Shown piece after piece: positions 18,624 to 27,711 of a DNA stretch of 64,000 nucleotides. Origin of the DNA: RYN-230 sp963720645 (lineage in GTDB: Bacteria; Actinomycetota; Actinomycetes; Streptosporangiales; Streptosporangiaceae). The DNA is taken from positions 1 to 64,000 of the forward strand of contig CAVRFX010000012.1 of assembly GCA_963720645.1 (NCBI GenBank), read 5' to 3'. Position 1 is the first letter of the stretch. Every line of letters begins with the position of its first letter. The position numbers were made by a program, and so were the translations under genes. The notes beneath the pieces were generated by a model that was given only the letters and a program-made list of their open reading frames with translations, was not told the origin of the DNA and searched no databases.

Positions 18624-19169
18624 GTGGGCCAGAAGACGGTCAGGTTCAGCGACCTCAGCGGCGAACTGATCACCAGGGACGACACGCTCGCCCGCATCGT
18701 CATCCACGAGCATCCCGAGCTCGGCGACACCCCGGTGGAGATCGAGGCGCTAGCCGATGAGGCTGCCGCCATCGAGAAGGCGGCGCTCCGGGTGGCCGTG
18801 GTCGAGCTTTACCTCCCGGGCGAGGACGAGCCACGCCGGGTGGCCATGGAGGCGGCCGCCTTCGACGAGATGGCGGCCGACAAGCCCATGAGCGAGCTGC
18901 TGCTCACCGCCCGGCCCGCCCGGGCGGCCCGGCGCGCCAAGGCGGCCGCGCCCCGCGGCATCAACTACGACACCCTGGAGCACGCCGGCGAGCCGCACAA
19001 GGGCCGGATCACCGAGGCCGAGCGCGAGCTGGTCCGGGACCATCTGGACGCCATCAACGAGCGGCTCGCCGCCCAGGGCATGCGGACCATCGACCCCGGT
19101 GACCCGGAGCACGCCGCACGGTACGGCCTGGGCGGCCTGGCCGCGGCGCAGGCGGCCCAGGGGGACTAG
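18624..19169 (+). CDS. Hypothetical protein, conserved-looking, function unknown
   Basis: Soluble acidic protein of about 181 aa that I do not recognise. Residues 1-70 look like a small alpha/beta domain (KTVRFSDLSGELITRDD, then ARIVIHEHPELGDTPVEIEA). Next comes a segment VVELYLPGEDEPRRVAMEAA, an Ala/Arg linker, and a C-terminal helix pair (ITEAERELVRDHLDAINERL). The GTG at 18624 is preferred to the in-frame ATG at 18567 because CAGGAGG at 18609-18615 is ideally spaced for it. No signal peptide or membrane segment. It lies between lgt and an MFS gene with no operon link. Confidence 0.6.
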   Translation: MGQKTVRFSDLSGELITRDDTLARIVIHEHPELGDTPVEIEALADEAAAIEKAALRVAVVELYLPGEDEPRRVAMEAAAFDEMAADKPMSELLLTARPARAARRAKAAAPRGINYDTLEHAGEPHKGRITEAERELVRDHLDAINERLAAQGMRTIDPGDPEHAARYGLGGLAAAQAAQGD

Positions 19170-19276
19170 CGCGCCCGGGCCGCCGGCATCCGCCCGGCCC
19201 TGGTTCCCGCCCGCGCCGGAGCCGCGGGAGCGAGCGGCCCCGGCTGGCCTCATCTCGTCTCATATGCTGGAACTCG

Positions 19277-19282
19277 TATGAT
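19277..19282 (+). promoter_or_regulatory. -10 box, possible leaderless start of MFS gene
   Basis: TATGAT followed after 6 nt by the ATG at 19289, without a ribosome site. This is the best -10 match in the region. Confidence 0.45.
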
Positions 19283-19288
19283 CGCTAT

Positions 19289-20557
19289 ATGAGCGAGTCC
19301 GCACGGCCCGGTGCCGCGGACCCGGCCGGCGATACCGGCCCGGGCGGCCAGGCGCTGGGTGGTTCTGGTGGCCGGCCTGCTCGCGATGACCGCGGGCTGC
19401 ACGTTCCAGTACGGCCTGGCCTACCTGATCCCGGCCTTCCGGGCTGAGGGCCTGTCCCTGGAGCAGGCGGGGATCCTGGTCGCCTGTCCCACCGCGGGCC
19501 TGCTGCTCACGCTGGTGGCCTGGGGCGCGGCCGCGGACCGCTGGGGGGAGCGGCTGGTGCTCGGCACGGGGCTGGCCCTGGCCGGCACGACCCTGCTGGC
19601 GGGGGCCACCGTGCACGGCACGGCCGCGCTGGGAGCCTGCCTGGCCGCGGCCGGGGCGGCCGGGGCGTCGGTCTACGCCGCCAGCGGGCGGCTCATCCTG
19701 GGCTGGTTCCCCGCCCGCCAGCGGGGCCTGGCCATGGGCATCCGGCAGAGCGCCCAGCCGCTCGGCGTGGCCGTCGCCGCGCTCGCCCTGCCCTCCATCG
19801 GCGCCCACGGCAGGCCCGCCGCGCTGGCGTTCCTCGGCGCGTTCTGCCTGGCCGCCGCGGTCCTGGTCGCGGCGGCCGTGCGTGATCCGGCGCGGCCGCC
19901 GCGCCCGGCTGCGCGCCGCAGGGCGGGTCGCCCTACCGGGCGGGCCCGCACCGGACAGCCCCCGTGCTGTGGCGCATCCACGCGGCCAGCGCGCTGCTCG
20001 TCGTGCCCCAGTTCGCGGTGGCCACGTTTGCCCTGGTGTTCCTGGTTGACGCGCACGGGCTGGAGCCGGTCACGGCCGGCCGGATGCTGGCCATCGCGCA
20101 AGCGTGCGGGGCGTTCTCCCGGCTCGGTGCGGGCGTATGGTCCGACCGGGTGGGCAGCCGGATGCGCCCGATGCGGGTGCTCGCGGTGGCCACCGCGCTG
20201 ATCCTGGCCGCGCTGGCGGCCGGGGCCGCCATCCGGGCGCCGTGGGCCATTGCCGTGCTGTTCGCCGCGGTGATCGTCTCGGTCAGCACCAACGGGCTGG
20301 CCTTCACCGCCGTCGCCGAGCACGCCGGGCCGTCCTGGGCCGGGCGGGCGCTCGGCATCCAGAACACCGGCCAGAACGCGTTCGCAGCCGCGACGCCGCC
20401 GGTGCTGGCCGCGGTGATCGGCGCCGCGGGGTACCGCGCGTTGGTCACGCTGTTCCCGCTGGCCGCGGCGGTCCTGGTGCCGGTGGGCGGGGAACGCTGG
20501 GCGGCCGCGCAGGCCGTCACCCGGGCCGGGGCGGCTGACCTCGCCGCCGGGCGTTGA
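19289..20557 (+). CDS. MFS transporter (frameshifted)
   Basis: Major facilitator superfamily permease with about 12 hydrophobic segments. WVVLVAGLLAMTAGCTFQYG opens helix 1, the loop 2-3 signature is AADRWGERLVLGTGLALAG, and GLAMGIRQSAQPLGVAVAAL marks helix 5. The second half starts at VLWRIHAASALLVVPQFAVA. A break near 19945 separates the halves. At the N-terminus, the ATG at 19289 (6 nt after a TATGAT box) is out of frame with helix 1, while a GTG at 19311 is in frame but has no ribosome site. An indel near 19350 and the ATG start is the more natural reading. The substrate is not evident. Confidence 0.8.
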
Positions 20558-20647
20558 TCCCGCCGCCGCCCGCGGTGCATCATGGCGCTGCGGCCCGACA
20601 GCCCGGGCTGACGGAACCCCGTGGGCCCGGAACAGGGTGCGATGACG

Positions 20648-21884
20648 ATGAAGCGGACGGCACCACCAGGGGTCCCGGTCTGCGCCGTCGAACCCGTTCA
20701 GTGATGACTTCCTGGCTGACCCGTTCCGCTGGCACGGCGGCCTGCGCGACGCAGGCCCGGTGGTCTGGCTGGAGCAGTACGGCATCTGGGCCATGGCCCG
20801 CTACGCCGAGGTGCACGAGGCGCTGCGGGACTGGGAAACGTTCTGCTCCGCCGCCGGGGTGGGGCTCAGCGACTTCCGCCGCGAAACCCCGTGGCGCCCG
20901 CCCAGCCTGCTGCTCGAGGCCGACCCGCCCGAGCACTCCCGGGCCCACGCGGCCGTCACCCGGGCCCTCACCCCGCGGACCGTGCGGGACCTGCGCGACG
21001 GCTTCTCCCGCGCGGCCAGCCAGCTGGCCAGCGAACTGGCCCGGCGGGGGACCGTGGACGGCGTGCCGGACATCGCCGAGGCCTTCCCGCTGCAGGTGTT
21101 CGCCGAGGCGGTCGGCCTGGCCGAGCCCGGCGGGGAGCAGCTGCTCGCCTACGGCGACATGGCGTTCAACGCGTTCGGCCCGCGCAACGAGCGGACCAGG
21201 GCGTCGCTGCGCCAGGCCGCCGAGGTGGGGGCCTGGATCGCGGCCCAGTGCGCCCGGGACGCACTCGTCCCGGGTGGCCTCGGGGCGCGGATCTACGCCA
21301 GCGTGGACGACGGCACGATCACCGCGGACGAGGCCGCGCTGCTGGTCCGGTCGCTGCTCACGGCGGGCGTGGACACCACCGTGATCGGGCTCGGCTGCGC
21401 CCTGGACTGCCTGGCCCGCGATCCGGCCCAGTGGCAGCTGCTCCGGGAGGACCCCGGCCGGGCCGGGGCCGCGTTCGAGGAGTCGCTGCGGTACGCGTCG
21501 CCCGTCCAGACGTTCTTCCGCACCACCACCCGCGAGGTCACGGTGAGCGGAGTGCGGATCGGCGCCGGCGAGAAGGTGCTGCTGTTCCTCGCGGCCGCGA
21601 ACCGTGATCCGCGGCGCTGGGATGATCCCGACCGCTTCGACCTGCGCCGCCGCGCCCACGGCCACGTCGCGTTCGGCTTCGGCATCCACGCCTGCGTCGG
21701 CGCGTCCCTGGCCCGGCTGGAGGGCGAGGTGCTGCTCGAGGCCCTGGCGCGGCAGGTGGGCCGGCTGGAGCTGTCCGGGGAGCCGCGGCGCCGGCTGAAC
21801 AACACGCTCAGCGGATTCGCCTCGCTGCCGCTCCGGCTGCTCCCGGCCACGCTCAGCCCACCCGGGACCGCCATCGCGGGCTAG
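20648..21884 (+). CDS. Cytochrome P450 (frameshift near the N-terminus)
   Basis: Soluble bacterial heme monooxygenase. Diagnostic motifs appear in order: the I-helix oxygen-binding motif LTAGVDTTVIGLG, the K-helix ExxR in FEESLRYASP, the meander RRWDDPDRFDLRR, and the heme-cysteine loop FGFGIHACVGASLAR. About 412 aa. The N-terminus (NPFSDDFLADPFRWHGGLRDAGP) is in a different frame from the ATG at 20648, so one indel near 20678 is needed; the ATG at 20642 is an alternative. The stop codon at 21882-21884 directly abuts an 18-copy tandem repeat. No ferredoxin or reductase gene is adjacent, so redox partners must be encoded elsewhere. Confidence 0.9.
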
Positions 21885-22153
21885 CCACCGCAGGGCAGGC
21901 CACCGCAGGGCAGGCCACCGCAGGGCAGGCCACCGCAGGGCAGGCCACCGCAGGGCAGGCCACCGCAGGGCAGGCCACCGCAGGGCAGGCCACCGCAGGG
22001 CAGGCCACCGCAGGGCAGGCCACCGCAGGGCAGGCCACCGCAGGGCAGGCCACCGCAGGGCAGGCCACCGCAGGGCAGGCCACCGCAGGGCAGGCCACCG
22101 CAGGGCAGGCCACCGCAGGGCAGGCCACCGCAGGGCAGGCCACCGCAGGGCAG
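21884..22153. repeat. Perfect 15-bp tandem repeat, 18 copies
   Basis: The unit GCCACCGCAGGGCAG is repeated 18 times without a single mismatch over 270 bp, beginning at the last base of the P450 stop codon and ending 38 bp before the kamA stop. No frame on either strand contains a stop inside the array. Perfect identity implies recent expansion. There is no spacer, so it is a VNTR and not a CRISPR. Copy number in the assembly may be unreliable. Confidence 0.95.
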
Positions 22154-22190
22154 GCCACCACCGGGCCAGCCCCGGGCGTCTGGACCTCTG

Positions 22191-23575
22191 CTAGCCCGCT
22201 ATCCCGGCGGTCTCAGCCGCGCCGTCCCGGACCCGGGCGCGCCACCACTCCTGGCCCTTCTCCGGCAGCAGGTGAATCGGGTCGTAGTAGGGGTACTCGC
22301 GGCTCAGCGCGAGCGGGTCCTCGGCCTCGACCGAGGTCCGGTAGTTCTTGGTCCAGTAGGAGATGCCCAGCTCGGTGTCATACCGGGACACCTGGTGCAC
22401 CCAGCGCTTGCCGACGTAGGCCACGTCACAGATCATCCGCGGGGTGGCGAACCCGGGCAGGTAGCCCATGATCTGGTGCTGCAGGTTCTGGGCCTGGGCC
22501 AGGGACAGCCGCCAGTGCTCGCTGCCCGGGATCATGTCGCACATGTAGAAGTAGTAGGGCATGATCCGGGCCCCGTCGAGCAGCACGAAGCACAGGTCGA
22601 GCAGGGCCTCCGCGGTGTCGTTGACCCCGTGCAGCAGCACGCCCTGGTTGCGCACGTCGCGGATCCCGGTGTCCAGCATGGCCTGGGTGGCCCGGGCCAC
22701 CAGCGGGGTGACCGACTGGGCCGCGTTCACGTGGGTGTGGATGGCGATGCTCACCCCGCGTTCCCGGGCCTTGGCCGCCAGCCGCTCCATGCCGGCCCGG
22801 ACGTCGTCGGCCAGCCAGTGCTGCGGCAGCCCCATCAGCGCCTTGGTGGCCAGCCGGATGTCCCGGATGTTGCCGATGTCCAGCAGCGAGCTGACGAAGC
22901 TCTCCAGCCGGGGCCAGGGCATGTTGGCCACGTCCCCGCCGGAGACCACCACGTCGCGGACACCCGGGGTGGCCTGCAGATACTCGATCATGGCGGTGAG
23001 CCGGTCAGCGGGCGGCAGGCCGAACTTGTGCTTAGTGATGCTGGGCGTCGGGTTGCCGACCAGGTCCATCCGGGTGCAGTGCCCGCAGTACTGCGGGCAG
23101 GTGGGCAGCACCTCGGCCAGCACCTTGGTCGGGTAGCGGTGGGTCAGCCCTTCCACCGCCCACATCTCCGCCTCGTGCAGCGAGTCGCGGGACGCGTACG
23201 GGTGGGACGGCCAGTCGGTCCGCCGGTCGCTGAACACCGGGATCATGTACCGGCGCACCGGATCGGCGTAGAACGCCTCGGTGAAGCCAGGCTCGTCCGG
23301 TGCCCCGCCGGGACCATGGTGTTCAGCATCTGCGGCGTCACCAGCATGGACATGGTCGCCCGTTCCTGCTGGTCACGCTGCAGGTCGGCGAGGAAGGACT
23401 CCTCCAGGCCGGGCCCGGCCACCTCGCGGAGCTGGCGCAGGTTCTTCACGCAGTGGGCACGCTGCCATTGCACCGATTCCCACTCTGCGGTGGTCACCTG
23501 CGACCAGCCCGGGAACCGCCGCCAGTCCGGCTCGGTAAGCCCGGCACGGCGGTACGCATACGGCTGGCTGACCAA
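22191..23575 (-). CDS. kamA: Lysine 2,3-aminomutase, KamA family (frameshift)
   Basis: Radical-SAM, PLP-dependent enzyme converting L-lysine to L-beta-lysine. The iron-sulfur motif is CPQYCGHC (CxxxCxxC) in VLAEVLPTCPQYCGHCTRMD, followed by VVVSGGDVANMPWPRLESF. The PLP-lysine region and the C-terminal core (IMPYYFYMCDMIPGSEHW) are present. The N-terminus (PDWRRFPGWSQVTTAEWESV, QQERATMSMLVTPQMLN) is typical and lies in another frame; the break is near 23300. The TTG at 23575 follows GGGAAGG. An ATG at 23627 in a third frame would add MEGYPSIKHDENGKVISL and may be the true start if a second indel exists near 23570. It is divergent from kdd. Confidence 0.85.
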
Positions 23576-23653
23576 GGCTGATCACCTTCCCGTTCTCGTC
23601 GTGCTTTATTGAAGGATAGCCTTCCATCTGTACTAAGAACAGCAGAAGATAGT

Positions 23654-23671
23654 GTGGGAGGACTCTCGCAC
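23654..23671. promoter_or_regulatory. Inverted repeat between kamA and kdd
   Basis: GTGGGAG-GACT-CTCGCAC, 7-bp arms with one mismatched pair, in the short AT-richer gap between the divergent kamA and kdd genes. The position suits an operator controlling both directions. No regulator gene is adjacent. Confidence 0.4.
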
Positions 23672-23703
23672 AGGAAGACTTACTGTCAGGTAGGGGGCAT
23701 TCG

Positions 23704-24868
23704 TTGATCCAGGACCCGACCGCGCACCGGGCGCCGGCCCGGGGTCACCACTCGGCCTGCACCGGGTGCTCGAGCCTGCCGGGGTACTGCCGCAGGCGGC
23801 CTGGCGGCTGGACGCAGACCCGGCGATCTGGCCGGATGAAGTCCGCGTTGCGGTAGACCGGCTGAACCTGGATGCCGCCTCCTACCGCCAGCTGCGGGAA
23901 TCTACCGGCGGATCGGTCGGGGCCATGCGGGGCGCGGTGCTCGACATCGTCACCGGGCGCGGCAAGATGCAGAACCCGGTGACCGGGTCCGGCGGGATGC
24001 TCACCGGCGTGGTGGACGAGGCGGGACCCGCGTCGCCGCTCGGGCTGGCGGCCGGTGACCGGATCGCGACGCTGGTCTCCCTCAGCCTGACCCCGCTGGC
24101 CGTGACCGACGGGCTGGCCCGCTGGGACGGCCAGTCCGAGCAGGTCCCCTGCGCCGGGCACGCGATCCTGTTCGGCCGGTCGATCGCCGCGGTGCTGCCG
24201 CCGGACCTGCCGGCCGCCCTCGCGCTCGCGGTCCTGGACGTGTGCGGCGCGCCTGCCCTCACCGAGCGGGTGGTGCGCGCCGAACGCGCCGGTGCCGGGC
24301 TGGCCGGTGCCCGGGGGGCCGGCGGGAGGCCGGTGCCGCATCGGGAAGTGCCCCCGGGGCGCCGCCGGGCCGGGCGGTGCCCCCGCGGCGGGCCCGGTCG
24401 TGGCCATCCTCGGCGCCGGCGGCAAGAGCGGCTCCCTGTCCGCGGCAGCGGCCCGCCGGGCCGGCGCGGGCACCATCATCGGGGTGGTCCCGGCCGAGGC
24501 CGAGGCCGCCGCGGTGCGGCAGGCCGGCCTGGCCGACGAGGTGGTGATCGCCGACGCCCGCGACCCGGTGGCCCTGGCGGGCGCCGTCCGGCTCAGCCGG
24601 CGGCCCGGCGGCGGTGACGGTGGTCTGCGTGGACGTGCCGGGCTGCGAGGGCGGTGCGGTGCTGTCCACCGCGCCCGGCGGCACGGTGATCTTCTTCTCG
24701 ATGGCGACCTCGTTCAGCGCGGCCGCGCTGGGGGCCGAGGGGGTGGCCGCCGATGTGACGATGCTGATCGGCAACGGGTATGTGCCTGGTCATGCGGACC
24801 TCGCGCTCGACCTGATCCGGTCCGAGCCCGGCGTCCGTGCCCTGTTCGAGGCCCGGCTGACCGAATAA
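23704..24868 (+). CDS. kdd: L-erythro-3,5-diaminohexanoate dehydrogenase (frameshifted)
   Basis: NAD+-dependent dehydrogenase that oxidises 3,5-diaminohexanoate to 5-amino-3-oxohexanoate in lysine fermentation. The characteristic N-terminus SPLGLHRVLEPAGVLPQAAW and IVTGRGKMQNPVTGSGGML identify the family; the NAD fold is VVAILGAGGKSGSLSAAAA. The TTG at 23704 has AGGGGG about 6 nt upstream. Breaks: near 23740, in the linker near 24300-24390, and near 24600; the end (VIFFSMATSFSAAALGAEGV) is in the third piece. The stop at 24868 lies in the ribosome site of kamD, so these genes are an operon. Confidence 0.85.
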
Positions 24869-24882
24869 AGGAGGTTCTGCGG

Positions 24883-26469
24883 GTGGAATCGAGGCTCCAG
24901 CTGGACCCCGCGATGGTGGCGGAGGCCCGCGAACTGGCCCGGGTCGCCGGGCAGCCCATCGTGGATCTGGCCACCCGGCACACGACCGTGTCGGTGGAAC
25001 GCGCGGTGCTCCGGCTGGCCGGGCTGGAAGGCGCGGACTCCGACGGCATGCCGTGGGTGAACCGGCTGGTCGACAGCGTCCGGGAGAGCACCGGGCTCGA
25101 GCAGGGCGTGGCCCTCCCGGTCTGGGACGCCCTGCTCACCGGCGGGTACCCGGCGATGCGTGCGCTGGCTGCCGACGCCGCGGCCGGGACCGTGAAATTC
25201 CGGCTCCCGGACGGCGCGGACGCCGCCGCCGCCCGGGACGCGGCGCGGGCCGCGCTCGGCCAGGGCTTCGCGGTGATCGACCGCAGGCGGGCGGAGCGGT
25301 CCGCGATGATCAGGGACACCTCGGACCCCGCCAAGCCATGGATCTACCTGATCGTGGCGACCGGTGACATCTACGAGGACATCCCGCAGGCGCAGGCCGC
25401 GGCCCGGGAAGGCGCGGATATCGTCGCGGTGATCCGGTCCACCGGGCAGTCCCTGCTCGACTACGTGCCGGAGGGCGCGACCCGGGAAGGCTACGCGGGG
25501 ACCTACGCGACGCAGGAAAACTTCCGGCTCATGCGGGCCGCGCTGGATGACGTCTCCCGGGAGCTGGGCCGGTACGTGCGGCTGACCAACTATGCCTCCG
25601 GCCTCTGCATGCCGGAGATCGCCGCGCTGGCCGGGCTGGAGCGGCTGGACATGATGCTGAACGACTGCATGTACGGGATCATCTTCCGGGACATCAACCC
25701 GCAGCGGACGTTCATCGACCAGCGCTTCGCCCGGCAGATCCATGCCCGGGCCGGGATCATCATCAACACGGGCGAAGACAACTACCTCACCACCGCTGAT
25801 GCGGTGGATGCCGCGCACACCGTGGTCGTCAGCCAGCTGATGAACGAGTTCTTCGGCAAGGAAGCGGGGCTGGCTGACGGGCAGCTGGGCCTGGGCCACG
25901 CGTTCGAGATCAATCCCGAGGTGCCCGACTCGTTCGTGCTCGAGCTGGCGCACGCCCAGCTGGTCCGGGAGCTGTTCCCGGACGCGCCGCTGAAGTACAT
26001 GCCGCCGACCAAGCACATGACCGGCAACGTGTTCGCCGGTTACCTGCTGGACGCGTTCTTCAACCTGGCCGGGGTCATGACGGACCAGTCCATCCTGCTG
26101 ATCGGGATGATGACCGAGGGGATCCACACCCCGTTCCTGTCCGACCGGGACCTCGCCCTGGAGAACGCCCGTTACGTGGCCCGCGCGGCGGCCCGGCTGG
26201 GTGAGAACTTCCGGCCGCCGCCAGGCGGGTTCGTGGAACGGCGGGCCCACCAGGTCCTCGGCGAGGCGGTGGAGCTGCTCCGGCGGATCAGCCGGGAAGG
26301 GCTGCTGACCGCGATCGCGGACGGCACGTTCGGCGTCACCCGCCGCCCGGCCGACGGGGGCCGCGGCCTGGCCGGGGTCATCCGGCGCGCCGATGGCTAC
26401 TGGAATCCGGCTAGTGAGTTCCTGGAGGCCGGCCCCGCGGCGGGCCAGGACCCGGAGGAAGCATCATGA
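24883..26469 (+). CDS. kamD: Beta-lysine 5,6-aminomutase, alpha subunit
   Basis: Large subunit of the adenosylcobalamin- and PLP-dependent mutase that moves the 6-amino group of beta-lysine to C5. It matches the family across its length: TVSVERAVLRLAGLEGADSD, WIYLIVATGDIYEDIPQAQA, VIRSTGQSLLDYVPEGATRE, HARAGIIINTGEDNYLTTAD, LKYMPPTKHMTGNVFAGYLL. 528 aa, normal and intact. The GTG at 24883 is preceded by AAAGGAGG at ideal spacing. The stop overlaps kamE by 4 bp (ATGA), fitting 1:1 subunit synthesis. A cobalamin supply is required. Confidence 0.93.
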   Translation: MESRLQLDPAMVAEARELARVAGQPIVDLATRHTTVSVERAVLRLAGLEGADSDGMPWVNRLVDSVRESTGLEQGVALPVWDALLTGGYPAMRALAADAAAGTVKFRLPDGADAAAARDAARAALGQGFAVIDRRRAERSAMIRDTSDPAKPWIYLIVATGDIYEDIPQAQAAAREGADIVAVIRSTGQSLLDYVPEGATREGYAGTYATQENFRLMRAALDDVSRELGRYVRLTNYASGLCMPEIAALAGLERLDMMLNDCMYGIIFRDINPQRTFIDQRFARQIHARAGIIINTGEDNYLTTADAVDAAHTVVVSQLMNEFFGKEAGLADGQLGLGHAFEINPEVPDSFVLELAHAQLVRELFPDAPLKYMPPTKHMTGNVFAGYLLDAFFNLAGVMTDQSILLIGMMTEGIHTPFLSDRDLALENARYVARAAARLGENFRPPPGGFVERRAHQVLGEAVELLRRISREGLLTAIADGTFGVTRRPADGGRGLAGVIRRADGYWNPASEFLEAGPAAGQDPEEAS

Positions 26470-27233
26470 GCGGCCACGTCATCCGCCCCTACGGTGACAC
26501 CACGGGTGATGGGCAGGTCCAGGTCTCATTCACCTTGCCGGTTCCGTTCGGGAATGAAGAACAGCGCATGGTCGCGGAAGGCGCGGCGCTGCAGCTGGCC
26601 GGCAAGATGGGCCTGGACCCGGCCATGGTGGTGCACGCCAAGGGCATGGGCCCCGACTTCACGTTCTTCATCGTCTACGGCCGGACCGGGCACCTGGTTG
26701 ACCTGTCCGCCGTGACCATTACCCGCCGCGAGTTCCCGCTGCTCTCCCCGGCCGAGATCAACCTCCGGGTGCGCAGCGGCCTGGGCCGCAAGCTGGTCGT
26801 GCTCGGCGCCTGCATCGGGACCGACGCGCACACCGTGGGCATCGACGCGATCCTCAACGTCAAGGGCCACGCGGGGGAGAAGGGACTGGAGTACTACCGG
26901 GAGATCCGGGTGGTGAACCTGGGCGCGCAGGTGGACGTGGCCGACCTGGTGGCCCGGGCGCAGGCTGAGCGGGCCGACGCAGTCCTGGTCAGCCAGGTGG
27001 TCACCCAGCGTGAGGCCCACCTGGCCGGGGCGCGGCAGCTGTCCGCCGCGTTCCGCGCCGCTTACCCGGCGGGCGGACCGCTGCTGATCGTGGGTGGCCC
27101 GCGGTTCGACCCGGCCATGGCGGGGGAGCTCGGGGTGGACAAGATCTTCGGCCGCGGCACCACGCCACGCGAGGTGGCGAGTTACCTGGTGCACGTGCTG
27201 GCGCCGGAGCCGGTCGGGGCGGGTGCCGCATGA
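26466..27233 (+). CDS. kamE: Beta-lysine 5,6-aminomutase, beta subunit
   Basis: Small subunit carrying the base-off/His-on cobalamin-binding domain. The B12 motif D120-A-H122-T-V-G125 (D-x-H-x-x-G) lies in ACIGTDAHTVGIDAILNVKG, and Lys143 in NVKG corresponds to the PLP-linking lysine of the clostridial enzyme. The Rossmann-like domain continues through VLVSQVVTQREAHLAGARQL and LLIVGGPRFDPAMAGELGVD. 255 aa, intact. The ATG at 26466 overlaps the kamD stop and its own stop overlaps the kal start, so three genes are coupled. Confidence 0.93.
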   Translation: MSGHVIRPYGDTTGDGQVQVSFTLPVPFGNEEQRMVAEGAALQLAGKMGLDPAMVVHAKGMGPDFTFFIVYGRTGHLVDLSAVTITRREFPLLSPAEINLRVRSGLGRKLVVLGACIGTDAHTVGIDAILNVKGHAGEKGLEYYREIRVVNLGAQVDVADLVARAQAERADAVLVSQVVTQREAHLAGARQLSAAFRAAYPAGGPLLIVGGPRFDPAMAGELGVDKIFGRGTTPREVASYLVHVLAPEPVGAGAA

Positions 27234-27613
27234 CCGGCCTGCACGACGGGCTGGCCGTCACGCACCGGCGGTATGTGCCCGCGAGCCATGCCCATTACGG
27301 CGGGAACCTCGTGGACGGGGCTTATGTGCTCAGCCTGTTCGGGGACGTGGCCACCGAGGCCGCCATCCAGATGGACGGCGATGAGGGCCTGTTCGCGTCC
27401 TACTCCGACGTGCAGTTCCGGGAGCCGGTGCTGGCCGGTGACGTCATCGAGGTGACCGCGACCGTGGTCCGCACCGGCCGGCGCAGCCGCGAGCTGATTT
27501 TCGAGGCCCGCGTGGTGTGCCGGGCCGATCCGGGGCAGGGCCCGTCCGCGTCCCGGGTGCTCGCCGAGCCGCTGGTCGTGGTCACCGCGACCGGCACGGT
27601 CGTCGTGCCGTAA
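27230..27613 (+). CDS. kal: 3-aminobutyryl-CoA ammonia-lyase (hotdog fold)
   Basis: Small hotdog-fold lyase that releases ammonia from L-3-aminobutyryl-CoA to give crotonyl-CoA, late in lysine fermentation. Recognised by size (127 aa), the family N-terminus RRYVPASHAHYGGNLVDGAY and the helix LSLFGDVATEAAIQMDGDEG. It follows kamE with an ATGA overlap. The expected partner gene kce (3-keto-5-aminohexanoate cleavage enzyme) is absent between kdd and kal, and elsewhere in this window. Hotdog proteins are versatile, so context carries part of this call. Confidence 0.85.
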   Translation: MTGLHDGLAVTHRRYVPASHAHYGGNLVDGAYVLSLFGDVATEAAIQMDGDEGLFASYSDVQFREPVLAGDVIEVTATVVRTGRRSRELIFEARVVCRADPGQGPSASRVLAEPLVVVTATGTVVVP

Positions 27614-27620
27614 CTCCCGC

Positions 27621-27655
27621 CCGCCGCGGCACCGGCATCGTCCGCACCGCGGCGG
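27621..27655. terminator. GC-rich inverted repeat between convergent kal and acs
   Basis: CCGCCGCGG at 27621-27629 pairs with CCGCGGCGG at 27647-27655, separated by 17 nt, between two converging genes. No T-run follows, so it is at best a rho-independent-like stem of the actinobacterial type. Confidence 0.35.
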
Positions 27656-27711
27656 CGGGGGGCCCGGGCTCATGCCCCAGCCCCCCGCCGCCGGTCCCGC
27701 GGAACGCCTCG

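Noticed and set aside
21884..22153. Tandem array as a CRISPR or as a gene coding (ACPAV)n
   Set aside because: There are no spacers, so it is not a CRISPR. The repeat is open in all frames simply because the 15-bp unit has no stop; no ribosome site or start supports a gene.
23576..23627. ATG at 23627 as the start of kamA
   Set aside because: The peptide it adds looks natural, but it is out of frame with the rest of kamA and has no ribosome site. The TTG at 23575 with GGGAAGG upstream was kept, and the alternative is noted in the kamA entry.
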